Notes: generated by a model from the letters alone, not told the origin. A stretch of 64,000 nucleotides of DNA from Microbacterium profundi (GCF_000763375.1 NZ_JPSY01000001.1:1426001-1490000); one strand, 5' to 3'. Positions 17,679 through 26,741 are shown, counted from the stretch's first letter. A program made the numbers and translations.

Positions 17679-18569
17679 ATGACGAAGAGAACGACACGGA
17701 TCGGCATCGCCACAGCCGCCGTCGGAACCCTGACGCTCGGCCTTCTCGCCGGGTGCTCAGCAGGGGGCGGCAACGACACCGAGGGCATGAACACGCTCGA
17801 GAAGGCGCAGGAAGAGGGCAAGATCACACTTGCGATCGCCTCCGAGCAGCCGTACTCGTGGGTGGAAGACGGCGAGCCGACCGGCGCGACCATCGCGATG
17901 CACGAGCAGATCTTCAAGAATCTCGGCATCGACGAGATCGAAGTCGAGGAAGTCGACTGGAACTCACTGATCCCGGGGCTCAACGCCGGCCGCTGGGATG
18001 CCGTGAGTGCCGGCATGTCGATCCTCCCTGAGCGCTGCGCAGAGGCCGCGTTCAGCGATCCCGAGATCATGTACACAACCACCCTCGTCGTCCCCAAGGG
18101 CAACCCCAAGAACCTCAGCGACCTCGACTCGGTCGCCGCGGCCGGCGACGTCACTCTCGCGGTGCAGTCCGGGGCGATCGAAGAGGGTTACGCGACCGAT
18201 CTCGGCATCGCGAACACCGTGCCGGTCGACAGCGCCCAGGCCGGTATCGAGATCGTGCAGTCCGGTCGCGCCGACGCGTTCACCCTGACCGCGGTCTCGC
18301 TCAACTGGATGACAGAGGGCATGGATGACGTCGAGACCACCGAGGCCTTCGTGCAGGAGATCGACGGGGTCGAGCAGATCGGCGCCGGTGCCACGGTGTT
18401 CCGTCAGGACGACACCGAGCTGCTCGAGGCCTACAACGAGGAACTCGCCAAGATCACGGGCGACGAGACGAAGTACCTCGACCTGGTCGAGCCGTTCGGC
18501 TTCACCGCTGAGAACCTTCCCCCGGCCGACCTGACCACCGAGCAGCTCTGCTCCGGCGAGCTGGGCTGA
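17679..18569 (+). CDS. ehuB: ABC transporter substrate-binding lipoprotein, ectoine/hydroxyectoine type
   Basis: A 296-aa periplasmic-binding-protein type lipoprotein (SBP_bac_3 family) with a signal peptide ending in the lipobox LLAGC. The mature part starts with the family-3 pattern GKITLAIASEQPYSW and contains WNSLIPGLNAGRWDAVSAGM and the hinge region VPVDSAQAGIEIVQSGRADA. The segment ERCAEAAFSDPEIMYTTTLV resembles EhuB-like proteins. ATG at 17679 is chosen because it starts a proper signal sequence; the frame is open far upstream. It is the first gene of a four-gene importer. Ectoine specificity is inferred from overall resemblance of the four subunits; another polar amino acid is possible. 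Confidence 0.72.
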   Translation: MTKRTTRIGIATAAVGTLTLGLLAGCSAGGGNDTEGMNTLEKAQEEGKITLAIASEQPYSWVEDGEPTGATIAMHEQIFKNLGIDEIEVEEVDWNSLIPGLNAGRWDAVSAGMSILPERCAEAAFSDPEIMYTTTLVVPKGNPKNLSDLDSVAAAGDVTLAVQSGAIEEGYATDLGIANTVPVDSAQAGIEIVQSGRADAFTLTAVSLNWMTEGMDDVETTEAFVQEIDGVEQIGAGATVFRQDDTELLEAYNEELAKITGDETKYLDLVEPFGFTAENLPPADLTTEQLCSGELG

Positions 18570-18579
18570 TCCGACTCCT

Positions 18580-19314
18580 GTGACTGAGAATTTCGAAGCG
18601 CTCTGGAGGGCGCTGCCCCAACTCTTCGACGGAGTGCTCATCACACTCCAGTTGACGGCAGGCGGCGCCCTCCTGGCGATCGTCGTCGCCATCGGCCTCG
18701 GGCTGCTGGCACGATTCGAGAACGTCCTGCTGCGCGGTTTCGCGCGCGTCGTCATCGAGCTGTTCCGCGGCACCTCGCTGCTCGTGCAGCTCTTCTTCTT
18801 CTTCTTCGTGCTGCCGCTGCCGCCCTTCGAGATCGAGATGCCCGCCGTCTTCACCGGCATCCTGGCCCTCGGCCTGAACTACGGCGCCTATGGTGCCGAG
18901 GTCGTGCGCGGCTCGATCAACTCGGTGCCGGCCGGCCAGTGGGAGGCGACCACGGCGCTGAGCCTTTCCCGCACGCACCGGATGTGGCGCGTGATCTTCC
19001 CGCAGGCCTGGGCGCTCATGCTCCCCTCTCTGAACAACCTGCTGATCCAGCTGCTGAAGGGCACTGCGGTCGTCTACCTGATCACGATCGTCGACCTCAC
19101 AGCCGAGCTGAACAAGCTGCGCGTGCAGACCGACGTGTACTTCGCGTATGGTCTCGGTCTGCTCATCTACTTCGCGATCGCCTACCTGCTCACGCTGGGC
19201 ATGAACGCGCTCGAGACGCGTGCCAAGCACCGTCTGGGGCAGGGCGGGAAGTGGCGTGACTCCATCACCACCACTCCGGTCCCCGACATGAAGGGGGCAG
19301 GTCAAGCCGCATGA
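18580..19314 (+). CDS. ehuC: Amino acid-type ABC transporter permease, EhuC-like
   Basis: A 244-aa HisM-type permease with five or so helices and the EAA loop NSVPAGQWEATTALSLSRTH. The start LWRALPQLFDGVLITLQLT and the loop FRGTSLLVQLFFFFFVLPLP are typical of polar amino acid permeases. Starts with GTG at 18580, 10 nt after the binding protein gene, and overlaps ehuD by 4 nt. It pairs with EhuD to form the membrane channel. Confidence 0.78.
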   Translation: MTENFEALWRALPQLFDGVLITLQLTAGGALLAIVVAIGLGLLARFENVLLRGFARVVIELFRGTSLLVQLFFFFFVLPLPPFEIEMPAVFTGILALGLNYGAYGAEVVRGSINSVPAGQWEATTALSLSRTHRMWRVIFPQAWALMLPSLNNLLIQLLKGTAVVYLITIVDLTAELNKLRVQTDVYFAYGLGLLIYFAIAYLLTLGMNALETRAKHRLGQGGKWRDSITTTPVPDMKGAGQAA

Positions 19315-19976
19315 ACGACGACAACAGCTTCTGGAGCTGGGACCACGCCATCGCGGCGTTCCCCGACATCCTGGAGAAATTCCTCACGGTCACGCTGGTC
19401 GTGACGATCATCGGCAGCATCATCGCCGCCATCCTCGGGCTCGTGATCGCGCTCGGCCGCCGCACGGCACCGCGTCCTGTCGCCGCCGTCATCACTCTGC
19501 TGATGAACTTCGTGCGCATGACCCCGCTCGTGGTGCAGCTGCTCTTCGCGTACTACGTGTTCACGACTGTCCCGCCTCTCGTGCTCGGAACGATCATCAT
19601 CGGTATCCACTACGCCACGTACATGGCCGAGGTCTACCGTGCCGGAATCGATGCGGTCCCTCCCGGCCAGTGGGAGGCGACGACGGCGCTGTCGATGTCA
19701 CCCGGACGCACGTGGACAGCCGTGATCATCCCCCAGGCGCTGCGCTCCACACTGCCGGCCCTGGCCAACTACGTGATCTCCATGTTCAAGGACACTCCGT
19801 TCCTCATGGTCATCACCGTCGTCGAAATGGTGCGCCAGGCGCAGTTGTACGGCAGTAAGAACTTCCGCTTCGTCGAGGCGATCATCATCGCCGGACTCAT
19901 CTATCTGGTCGCAAGCCTTCTGAGCTCGCTGCTGGCCAGGCGATTGGAGAAACGTCTTGAGTACACCACCGCTTGA
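19311..19976 (+). CDS. ehuD: Amino acid-type ABC transporter permease, EhuD-like
   Basis: A 221-aa permease with EAA motif DAVPPGQWEATTALSMSPGR, the site contacting the ATPase, and LLMNFVRMTPLVVQLLFAYY near the third helix. The opening FWSWDHAIAAFPDILEKFLT is EhuD-like. Coupled by ATGA to ehuC and overlapping the ATPase gene by 20 nt. Confidence 0.78.
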   Translation: MNDDNSFWSWDHAIAAFPDILEKFLTVTLVVTIIGSIIAAILGLVIALGRRTAPRPVAAVITLLMNFVRMTPLVVQLLFAYYVFTTVPPLVLGTIIIGIHYATYMAEVYRAGIDAVPPGQWEATTALSMSPGRTWTAVIIPQALRSTLPALANYVISMFKDTPFLMVITVVEMVRQAQLYGSKNFRFVEAIIIAGLIYLVASLLSSLLARRLEKRLEYTTA

Positions 19977-20775
19977 CACCCATACCGGTGCGATCACGCT
20001 CGATGACGGCGAGATGCCGGCGATCCTCTTCGACAAGGTCGAGAAGCGATTCGGCGACCACGTCGTGTTGCACGATCTCGACTTCACCGTTCGGCGCGGG
20101 GATCGAGTGACACTGATCGGCCCGAGCGGCTCGGGAAAGACGACCATCCTCCGCCTCGTCATGACGCTGGAGGAGGCGAACGACGGCTACATCCTGATCG
20201 ACGGCAAGCCGCTCACGCACTACTCGCAGGGCGGCAAGCGGGTCGAGCTGAAGGAGAAGCACAAGAACGAGATGCGCAAGCGCATCGGCATGGTCTTCCA
20301 GCAGTTCAACCTGTTCCCGAACATGACGGTGATCGAGAACATCATCGAGGCACCCGTGCACGTGCTCGGTCTTTCCAAGAAGGAAGCGATCGAGCGAGGC
20401 CGCGCGCTGCTCGAAAAGGTCGGCCTTCCCGACAAGGAGAACGCTCACCCCACCCAGCTCTCCGGCGGTCAGCAGCAGCGCGTCGCGATCGCTCGGGCGC
20501 TGGCGATGGAGCCCGAGATCCTGCTGCTCGACGAGGTCACCAGTGCGCTCGACCCGGAAGTGGTCGGCGAGGTGCTGAACATCCTGCGCGATGTCGCCCG
20601 TGAGACCGACGTGACCATGCTGATCGTGACGCACGAGATGCAGTTCGCGCGCGACGTGTCCAACCGCGTGCTCATGTTCGACAGCGGACGCATCGTCGAA
20701 GAGGGCAAGCCGGAGGACATCTTCAGCAACCCACAGGAGCAGCGGACCAGGGACTTCCTCTCCGCCGTGCTCTGA
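19957..20775 (+). CDS. ehuA: Amino acid-type ABC transporter ATP-binding protein, EhuA-like
   Basis: A 272-aa ATPase with Walker A GPSGSGKTT, Q-loop FQQFNLFPNM, signature LSGGQQQRVAIARAL, Walker B ILLLDEVTSALD and H-loop VTHEM. The insertion between Walker A and the Q-loop (KPLTHYSQGGKRVELKEKHK) and the phrase APVHVLGLSKKEA are characteristic of the EhuA branch, the best single argument for ectoine/hydroxyectoine uptake. TTG at 19957 with GGAGA upstream is the likely start, overlapping ehuD. No ectoine synthesis or degradation genes are in the window, so the compound may be used as a scavenged osmoprotectant. Confidence 0.82.
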   Translation: MSTPPLDTHTGAITLDDGEMPAILFDKVEKRFGDHVVLHDLDFTVRRGDRVTLIGPSGSGKTTILRLVMTLEEANDGYILIDGKPLTHYSQGGKRVELKEKHKNEMRKRIGMVFQQFNLFPNMTVIENIIEAPVHVLGLSKKEAIERGRALLEKVGLPDKENAHPTQLSGGQQQRVAIARALAMEPEILLLDEVTSALDPEVVGEVLNILRDVARETDVTMLIVTHEMQFARDVSNRVLMFDSGRIVEEGKPEDIFSNPQEQRTRDFLSAVL

Positions 20776-20780
20776 GCTCC

Positions 20781-20840
20781 GGCTCGGCTGCGCGCGGCTC
20801 GGCTGCGCGCGGCTCGGCTGCGCGCGGCTCGGCTGCGCGC
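20781..20840. repeat. Four perfect tandem copies of a 15-bp unit
   Basis: GGCTCGGCTGCGCGC repeated exactly four times between the convergent ehuA and MFS genes. Each unit contains the self-complementary GCGCGC. It may act as a bidirectional termination region; no hairpin with a T tract is seen. Confidence 0.95.
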
Positions 20841-20843
20841 AGC

Positions 20844-22172
20844 TCAGGCGTCGACGACGGCGGCCGCACGCCGCGAGATCATCCAGATGCCGAAGGCTGC
20901 GGCGAGGAAGATCCCACCGAGCATCACCCAGCCGAGCAGGCCGAACGTGATCGCGGTCGCGTTCACGACGATCGGCGACGCGAGCGCGCCGAGCGAGAAC
21001 CCCATGCCGAAAACGCCCTGATAGGCCCCGGCACGCACGGGATCGGCGAGCTCGAAGCTGAGCCCCCACGCTCCCGCCTGGGAGAGGATCTCGGCGAAGG
21101 TGTGGGTGACGGCGGCCACGATCAGCACGACGATCGCGACCCAGGCCGGCAGCCCTGCCGCGAGCGCATAGATCACGCAGGCCGCGGCCATCAGCCATCC
21201 GGCGATCATCGTCACCCTGCCCGCTATACGCACGTCGTGGGTGCCGCGCGACGCGCGCACTTGGAAGAGCACGACGAGCGAGGTGTTGACGATCAGCAGC
21301 AGCGCGACGACCCACTCGGGAGCGTTCGTCCGCTGGGTCACCCACAGCGGCATCCCGAGCTCGGCGACGCCGAACTGCATGCCGAACACCGCCGAGAGGA
21401 ATGAGAGCAGCAGGTAGCGCGGGTCGCGCCATGGCGAACGGCGGCGCCAGTCCTTCGGTGCGGCGAGCGTGGCTTCGGCCGTGCCGTGGGTGTCGATGGA
21501 TCCCGTCTCCGTGAGCACGGCGTCCACTTCGCGCACCGGCGCATCGACGGATGCCGGCAGTCGCAGCAGCGGCAATGCACCGAGCACGCCGATGACGCCG
21601 GCGATGACGATGACGATCCGGTACGCCTCGGCGGTTCCGAGAGCCAGTGCCACTGCGGCGATGCCCGAGCCGATCGCGATCGACAGATTCGTCACCGTGC
21701 GCAGCACGGCACGGGCATGCACCCGTCGTTCCGGTGCGAACCCTCTGGCGATAATCGCCGAACGCGCCGAATACCCGATCGTGTCGAAGAAGCCGGCGAG
21801 GCTCGCGATCACGAGGGCAGCTACGAAGGAGTCGGCGAAGGCGTAGGTCGCGAGCAGCAGCCCTCCGAGGGTCTCGAAGACGAACGCCAGTCGGCGCGCG
21901 CTCCATCGGTCGGCGAGCCATCCACCCAGGAACGAGGCGAGCACTCCGCAGGCGCTGGAGACGGCGAGCACCACTGCGGCCTCGCCGGCGCTCAACCCGA
22001 TGATCAGGGTGAAGAACAGCACGGTGACAGTGAGGAAGACACCTCGGCCGATGCGCGACACAGCCGTCGCAGTGACGAGTGCGCGCAGCACCGGGTCGGA
22101 GAATGTCTGCGCCAGGCGGTCGCGCACGCGCGGTTTCACGGAGGCAGTCGGAGACGGGTCTTGCGAAGGCAC
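20844..22172 (-). CDS. Major facilitator superfamily transporter
   Basis: A 442-aa protein with about twelve membrane helices and the MFS loop-2 motif GGWLADRWSARRL. A central hydrophilic loop (about residues 200-250, DAPVREVDAVLTETGSID) separates the two six-helix halves. It resembles drug or metabolite exporters of the MFS_1 type; no substrate can be assigned. Stands alone, convergent with ehuA and divergent from the hydrolase gene. Confidence 0.87.
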   Translation of the reverse strand: MPSQDPSPTASVKPRVRDRLAQTFSDPVLRALVTATAVSRIGRGVFLTVTVLFFTLIIGLSAGEAAVVLAVSSACGVLASFLGGWLADRWSARRLAFVFETLGGLLLATYAFADSFVAALVIASLAGFFDTIGYSARSAIIARGFAPERRVHARAVLRTVTNLSIAIGSGIAAVALALGTAEAYRIVIVIAGVIGVLGALPLLRLPASVDAPVREVDAVLTETGSIDTHGTAEATLAAPKDWRRRSPWRDPRYLLLSFLSAVFGMQFGVAELGMPLWVTQRTNAPEWVVALLLIVNTSLVVLFQVRASRGTHDVRIAGRVTMIAGWLMAAACVIYALAAGLPAWVAIVVLIVAAVTHTFAEILSQAGAWGLSFELADPVRAGAYQGVFGMGFSLGALASPIVVNATAITFGLLGWVMLGGIFLAAAFGIWMISRRAAAVVDA

Positions 22173-22248
22173 ATGCCAGTTTCACACAGGGCACGGACAC
22201 AGCCTTCGCGCGTCGCTCACGGTCAGCATCCCTCGATAGGGTCGTTCC

Positions 22249-23013
22249 ATGCCTTCCCGTCTTCTCGCTCCTGAGGGCGTGCCCGCATCCGTCATCGAGT
22301 TCGAGCACGGCGGCGCGACCCTCATCGCCGAGGACTTCGGCACCGGCGCGCGTCCGTACGTGCTCGTGCACGGGATCGGAATGGGCCGCAGCGTCTACCT
22401 CGACTTCATCGAGCGCCTGCCCGGACGCATCATCGCCCTCGACCTTCCCGGGTTCGGCGAGGCGCCCGAACCCGAGCGTACCCTCACCATGGCGCGCCAC
22501 GCCGACCTGATCGCGGCGTTCCTGCGCAGCATCGGCGTGACGGATGCCGTCATCATCGGCCATTCGATGGGCAGCCAGATCGGCGCGGAGCTGGCGGCGC
22601 GGCATCCGAAGCTCGTCGACGGCCTGGTGCTCGCCGGCCCCACGGTGAACAGTGCGACGCGCAGCATCCGCGAACAGGCGACGTACCTGCTGCGCGACCT
22701 GATCGGCGAGCGCCCGATCGTGCTGCTGCGCGGTGCGCGCGAGTACCTGCGCGGCGGTCCGCATCTGATCCGGAAGATCCGCGCCACCGTGGTGCACGAA
22801 CCCGAGAAGGCGTACGCCAGGGTGAAGTGCCCCGTGCTCGTGGTGCGCGGTGAGCGCGACCCCCTCGCTCCCGCGGTCTGGTGCCGCGAGATCGTCTCTC
22901 TCGTGCCCGGACGTGCCGAGATGAAGGAGATTCCCGACCACGGCCACGGCACACTTATCAGCGATGCGGCCCTCGCCGCCGACCTGATCTCGGAGTTCGC
23001 CCGCTCGCTGTGA
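22249..23013 (+). CDS. Alpha/beta hydrolase
   Basis: A 254-aa alpha/beta hydrolase fold enzyme. Oxyanion segment VLVHGIGMG, nucleophile elbow IIGHSMGSQIG (Ser), acid in VVRGERDPLAP (Asp) and His in IPDHGHGTL complete the triad. Esterase, lactonase or haloperoxidase-like activities are possible. TAGGGT (22237-22242) 6 nt before the ATG suggests a leaderless transcript. No operon partner. Confidence 0.88.
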   Translation: MPSRLLAPEGVPASVIEFEHGGATLIAEDFGTGARPYVLVHGIGMGRSVYLDFIERLPGRIIALDLPGFGEAPEPERTLTMARHADLIAAFLRSIGVTDAVIIGHSMGSQIGAELAARHPKLVDGLVLAGPTVNSATRSIREQATYLLRDLIGERPIVLLRGAREYLRGGPHLIRKIRATVVHEPEKAYARVKCPVLVVRGERDPLAPAVWCREIVSLVPGRAEMKEIPDHGHGTLISDAALAADLISEFARSL

Positions 23014-23030
23014 CTCGAGCGCGCCGCCGC

Positions 23031-23873
23031 TCAGCTCAGCGGTGGAGCTTGCGGCGGGAGGATCATGGTGTACCGGCGGACATAAGTCATCGGCAGGGCG
23101 ATCGCTCCGACCAACACGCCGATCAGCCCGGGGACGACGAAGGCCACGCCCACCCAACGATCCAGCGCGTAGATCAGCACGAACCCGAGCACAGTGCCGA
23201 TCACGCCGAGTACGGCGAAGACCCATCCGACGATCAGTGAGACACGGTACGAACGCTCACCGTGCTGGGTCGGTCGAACGCCGATCTTCTGTCCGACGTA
23301 GGGACTCCACCGGGTTCCGGTCCACCATCGGGTCACATAACCGGACACTGCGAACCAGCCCGCCCCGGCTCCTTCGACCTCGCCGGGGAGCGGGCGGATC
23401 GAAGGATCGAACACCGGCGGAGTCGACGGAGCGGGGCGCCTGGTCAGCTGGCGAGTGCGAAACCCTCCGATGAGCCAGAGTGCACCGACGACCAGGAACA
23501 ACATCGGTGTGAAAGCGAAGAAGGGCTGCCCGTCGATGAACTGAGAGGTGCTGAACTGCGAGATGCTCAGCGCGATGAAGACGATCCCGAGTGCGAATCC
23601 GTTGCTTCCCGGTTCGATTGCGAAAGCATCCGGGCGTGGCCTGCCATCTCGAAGACGGTATGGCGTCCACACCGCACCATCCCACCACCGCACATCCGAA
23701 GTGCCCGCCACCGGGAACCAGCCCATCGGAGCGGCGGATGCTGCGTGCTGGATCGGCTGCGCCGCGGCCCACACCGACTCGCCCCCGCGCTGATGCACGG
23801 TCCATTGCGCACCGTCCCACCAGCGCTGCACGCCAGGCACCTCGGCGTCATACCAACCCGGCTGTGCGTTCAC
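23031..23873 (-). CDS. DUF2510 repeat membrane protein
   Basis: A 280-aa protein with three DUF2510-type WW-like modules: QPGWYDAEVPGVQRWWDGAQ near the N-terminus, MGWFPVAGTSDVRWWDGAVW next, and AGWFAVSGYVTRWWTGTRWS further on. Two hydrophobic helical pairs lie between and after them. DUF2510 domains are common in actinobacterial membrane proteins and are thought to bind ligands or partners. GTG at 23873 with GGAGGG upstream is preferred over the ATG at 23906. Function unknown. Confidence 0.82.
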   Translation of the reverse strand: MNAQPGWYDAEVPGVQRWWDGAQWTVHQRGGESVWAAAQPIQHAASAAPMGWFPVAGTSDVRWWDGAVWTPYRLRDGRPRPDAFAIEPGSNGFALGIVFIALSISQFSTSQFIDGQPFFAFTPMLFLVVGALWLIGGFRTRQLTRRPAPSTPPVFDPSIRPLPGEVEGAGAGWFAVSGYVTRWWTGTRWSPYVGQKIGVRPTQHGERSYRVSLIVGWVFAVLGVIGTVLGFVLIYALDRWVGVAFVVPGLIGVLVGAIALPMTYVRRYTMILPPQAPPLS

Positions 23874-23930
23874 TCGTCCCCCTCCGTCGTCCGCGTTCCG
23901 GCCCACGATACTTCGGACTCGCCGCTCGGA

Positions 23931-24320
23931 CTACCCGGCCCCCGGTGGGGTCTGCTTCGACTCGGCGAGCTCGTCGACGACGAGCCGCCGCTCCTCCGTC
24001 GTGCCGTTGCGATAGGCCTGGCGCCCCACCATATGCGCGGACAGCGGTGCGGTCGCGAACTGCATCAGCACGATGGGTGCGACGAGCGCGAGGCCGAGCA
24101 GGATGCCGCCGACCGAGCGCTGCGCGAGCGCGACGGCCAGGCAGATCAGGATCACTCCGAGCACCTGCGGCTTGGTCGCCGCGTGCAGGCGGGAGGGCAC
24201 ATCGCGGAAGTGCAGCAGCCCGACCGCGGCGGAGAGGCACAGCACCGCGCCGAGCAGGATCAACACCAGCACCGTCACGTCGATGACGGCATTCGGAATC
24301 TCGATGTCGAACACGTTCAT
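23931..24320 (-). CDS. mnhG: Mrp Na+/H+ antiporter subunit G
   Basis: A 129-aa protein with three membrane helices and the MnhG pattern GLLHFRDVPSRLHAATKPQVLG. The soluble C-terminal tail is short. The ATG at 24320 overlaps the end of mnhF by 4 nt; the longer frame starting at 24626 is in a region coding for mnhF and is rejected. Last gene of the leftward Mrp operon, whose subunits form one large membrane complex that expels Na+ using the proton gradient. Confidence 0.92.
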   Translation of the reverse strand: MNVFDIEIPNAVIDVTVLVLILLGAVLCLSAAVGLLHFRDVPSRLHAATKPQVLGVILICLAVALAQRSVGGILLGLALVAPIVLMQFATAPLSAHMVGRQAYRNGTTEERRLVVDELAESKQTPPGAG

Positions 24321-24586
24321 GATGTCGTGTTGTCCCTTCGCGCCACATATCGAGCGACTGAGATCGATCCGAACACCCCGATGGCGGCGATGATGAGCAT
24401 CACCGGAATGCTGCGTGTGTGCCCATTGATCGCCATCTCGGCGCCCAGTACACACATCACCTCGGTGAGGAGGACGTCGGATGCCACGGCGCGGTCGAGG
24501 ATCGACGGACCGCGGATGATGCGGAATAGCGTCAGGATCGCAGCAACACTGAAGACAGCCATGATCACGATCATCAGGATGTTCAT
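24317..24586 (-). CDS. mnhF: Mrp Na+/H+ antiporter subunit F
   Basis: An 89-aa protein with three helices and the MrpF signature LTLFRIIRGPSILDRAVASD. Overlaps mnhE and mnhG by 4 nt each. Normal length for the family. Confidence 0.92.
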   Translation of the reverse strand: MNILMIVIMAVFSVAAILTLFRIIRGPSILDRAVASDVLLTEVMCVLGAEMAINGHTRSIPVMLIIAAIGVFGSISVARYVARRDNTTS

Positions 24587-25191
24587 CGCCCACCTCCCGC
24601 GCGTTCATCGGCTCCCGCGCGCTCATCGGCTCCCGCGCGCTCGTCGGCCTTCAGGGCACGATACTGCGCTGGGCTGCCGAGCGCCCTCACGATCCGCTTC
24701 TCCCAGCGCAGGATCCCGTCGCGCTGCGCATCCGCGTCGGCTCGTGTGCGCACGCCGATGATGTGCAGGTAGAGCACCCGGCGATCGCGATCCGTCTCGA
24801 CCACCAGCGACCCGGGGATCAGCGAAGACGTGACCGACACGTGCGTCATGATCAGGTCATCGGCGTACTTCAGCGGCACCGCGATGATCGCCGCACCCGG
24901 CTGGCGCCGGAAGTCGAACACCTGCACCGACACCGCGATCGCACCGCGGAGGACGGCGAACAGGAACTGCACCACGAACAGCGCGCCGTACCAGAGGTTG
25001 ACGCGCCCCGAGAGTTCGATTGTCGGCAGACGGAAGACGCGGGTGACGAAGACGGCGACGACGAGTCCGGTGACGAACGAGAGCAGGGTGAACTGGTTCC
25101 ACAGCAGCATCCAGAGCACGATGAGCCAGGCGAGGAACGGAAGCTGAAGCCAGACGTCGTGAAGACGATGACGCTGGGTCTCGGGACTCAC
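24583..25191 (-). CDS. mnhE: Mrp Na+/H+ antiporter subunit E
   Basis: A 202-aa protein with two or three N-terminal helices and the MrpE soluble domain (DLIMTHVSVTSSLIPGSLVV, DRRVLYLHIIGVR). GTG at 25191 gives a GTGA overlap with mnhD. The last residues are a short tandem repeat, ADERAG three times, encoded by an 18-bp repeat (24599-24650) absent from ordinary MrpE proteins. Confidence 0.9.
   Translation of the reverse strand: MSPETQRHRLHDVWLQLPFLAWLIVLWMLLWNQFTLLSFVTGLVVAVFVTRVFRLPTIELSGRVNLWYGALFVVQFLFAVLRGAIAVSVQVFDFRRQPGAAIIAVPLKYADDLIMTHVSVTSSLIPGSLVVETDRDRRVLYLHIIGVRTRADADAQRDGILRWEKRIVRALGSPAQYRALKADERAGADERAGADERAGGGR
24599..24650. repeat. 18-bp tandem repeat in the 3' end of mnhE
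   Basis: Almost three copies of GCGCGCTCATCGGCTCCC (one T/C difference in the first copy, one A/G in the third), encoding ADERAG repeats at the MrpE C-terminus. Confidence 0.85.
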
Positions 25192-26741
25192 GGGGCCACC
25201 TCCTCCTCCAACTGCACGAGGCTGACCGGCTGCAGCAGCGCGTCGCCGATGCGATCGCACAGCGCGTACAGCGGACCGGCGAAGATCGTCAGCAGCAGCG
25301 TCACGCCGACCATCCCCCCGGTCGCGAGCGTCATGATCCGAGGGATGCGGCGGCGCTCCTGCTGCTCGTCGGCGGCCGGCGCGCCTGCGAGGTACTCGAT
25401 TCGTCCGTCAGTCTCGGCCGAGTCCTCCTCCTCGCGCCAGAACGACAGGTTCCAGGCGCGCATCAGTGCGTAGAGGGTGAGCAGTGAGGTGACGATGCCA
25501 CCGAAGATCAGCACCATCATGATCGGAGTGCCGACGGATGCCGCGGCTTCGAAGAGCGCGAACTTGCCGATGAACCCGGAGAACGGCGGCAGACCGCCGA
25601 GGTTGATGGCCGGCACGAAGTAGAGCACGGCGAGCAGCGGCGCCGCCTTCAGCAGCCCCTTGACCCTGAGGATCGACGTGCTGCCGGCTCTGCGCTCTAT
25701 GAGTCCGACGGCGAGGAACAGAGTCGTCTGCACGACGATGTGGTGAACGATGTAGTATACCGTCGCACCGATCGCCGCCGGTGTCGCGATCGCCAATCCG
25801 AAGATCATGTAGCCGACGTGGCTGACCAGCGTGAACGAGAGGATCCTCTTCAGCTCGGCCTGCGCCACGGCGCCGAGTACGCCGATGATCATGGTCGCGA
25901 GCGCGACGATCAGCAGCAGGGTGTCGATGCTGTTGTCGGCGAACAGCTGCGTCTCGGTGCGGATCAGCGCGTAGACGCCGACCTTGGTCAGCAATCCGGC
26001 GAACACCGCCGTGACGGGCGCTGGCGCTGTCGGATAGGAGTCCGGCAGCCAGAACGACACCGGGAAGATGGCCGCCTTGATGCCGAACGCGACCACGAGC
26101 ATCAGGTGCAGCACGAGCTGCGTCTCCTGCGGGAGCTCTGCCATCCGCTCGGCGATCTGCGCCATGTTCACTGTGCCGAGGGCGCCGTAGATCATCGCGA
26201 TCGAGGCGAGGAAGAGGATCGACGAGACGAGCGAGACGACGATGTAGACCGCTCCGGTGCGGATGCGCGATTCGGTGCTTCCGAGTGTGATGAGCACGTA
26301 TGACGCCACGAGGAGGATCTCGAACCCGACGTACAGGTTGAACAGGTCACCGGCGATGAAGGCGTTGAAGATACCGGCCGCGAGGATCAGGTACGACGGG
26401 TTGAAGATCGAGATCGGCGTCTCATCCGACCCGTCTGCGGCGCCCTGGCCGATGGAGAAGAGCAGCACCGCGAGCAGCACGATGCTGGAGATCAGCACCA
26501 GCAGGGCGGCGAGCCGGTCGACGTAGAGCACGATGCCGAACGGCACCGGCCATCCGCCGACCGAGACGGCCAGCGGGGAGCCTCCGTCGACCGCGATGAG
26601 CAGCACGGCGGCGATGACGGCCACCGCCGCGAGCGCGGCGACGGTGACGAACACCTGCAGCCGAGGGCTGCGGCCGAACACCAGGGTGATCGCGGCGCCG
26701 AGGAGCGGGAGGGCGACGAGCAGGGGGACTAGGGCGTTCAT
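25188..26741 (-). CDS. mnhD: Mrp Na+/H+ antiporter subunit D
   Basis: A 517-aa proton-pumping NADH-quinone oxidoreductase N-like subunit with about 14 helices. Motifs FGIKAAIFPVSFWLPDSYPT (helix with the key Lys) and LKRILSFTLVSHVGYM are the conserved antiporter-module elements. Overlaps mnhC and mnhE by 4 nt. A Glu/Asp-rich loop near residue 440 is unremarkable. Confidence 0.94.
   Translation of the reverse strand: MNALVPLLVALPLLGAAITLVFGRSPRLQVFVTVAALAAVAVIAAVLLIAVDGGSPLAVSVGGWPVPFGIVLYVDRLAALLVLISSIVLLAVLLFSIGQGAADGSDETPISIFNPSYLILAAGIFNAFIAGDLFNLYVGFEILLVASYVLITLGSTESRIRTGAVYIVVSLVSSILFLASIAMIYGALGTVNMAQIAERMAELPQETQLVLHLMLVVAFGIKAAIFPVSFWLPDSYPTAPAPVTAVFAGLLTKVGVYALIRTETQLFADNSIDTLLLIVALATMIIGVLGAVAQAELKRILSFTLVSHVGYMIFGLAIATPAAIGATVYYIVHHIVVQTTLFLAVGLIERRAGSTSILRVKGLLKAAPLLAVLYFVPAINLGGLPPFSGFIGKFALFEAAASVGTPIMMVLIFGGIVTSLLTLYALMRAWNLSFWREEEDSAETDGRIEYLAGAPAADEQQERRRIPRIMTLATGGMVGVTLLLTIFAGPLYALCDRIGDALLQPVSLVQLEEEVAP

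Noticed and set aside
17681..20775. Glutamine or histidine importer as the primary call for the four-gene ABC system
   Set aside because: Not excluded, but the ATPase insertion and the APVHVLGLSKKEA segment fit the EhuA branch better, so ectoine-type is preferred with moderate confidence.
19897..23226. 1109-codon minus-strand frame across ehuD-ehuA, MFS and hydrolase genes
   Set aside because: It is antisense or out of frame to genes with clear family motifs, and its translation is Arg/His/Asp-rich composition noise typical of high-GC DNA.
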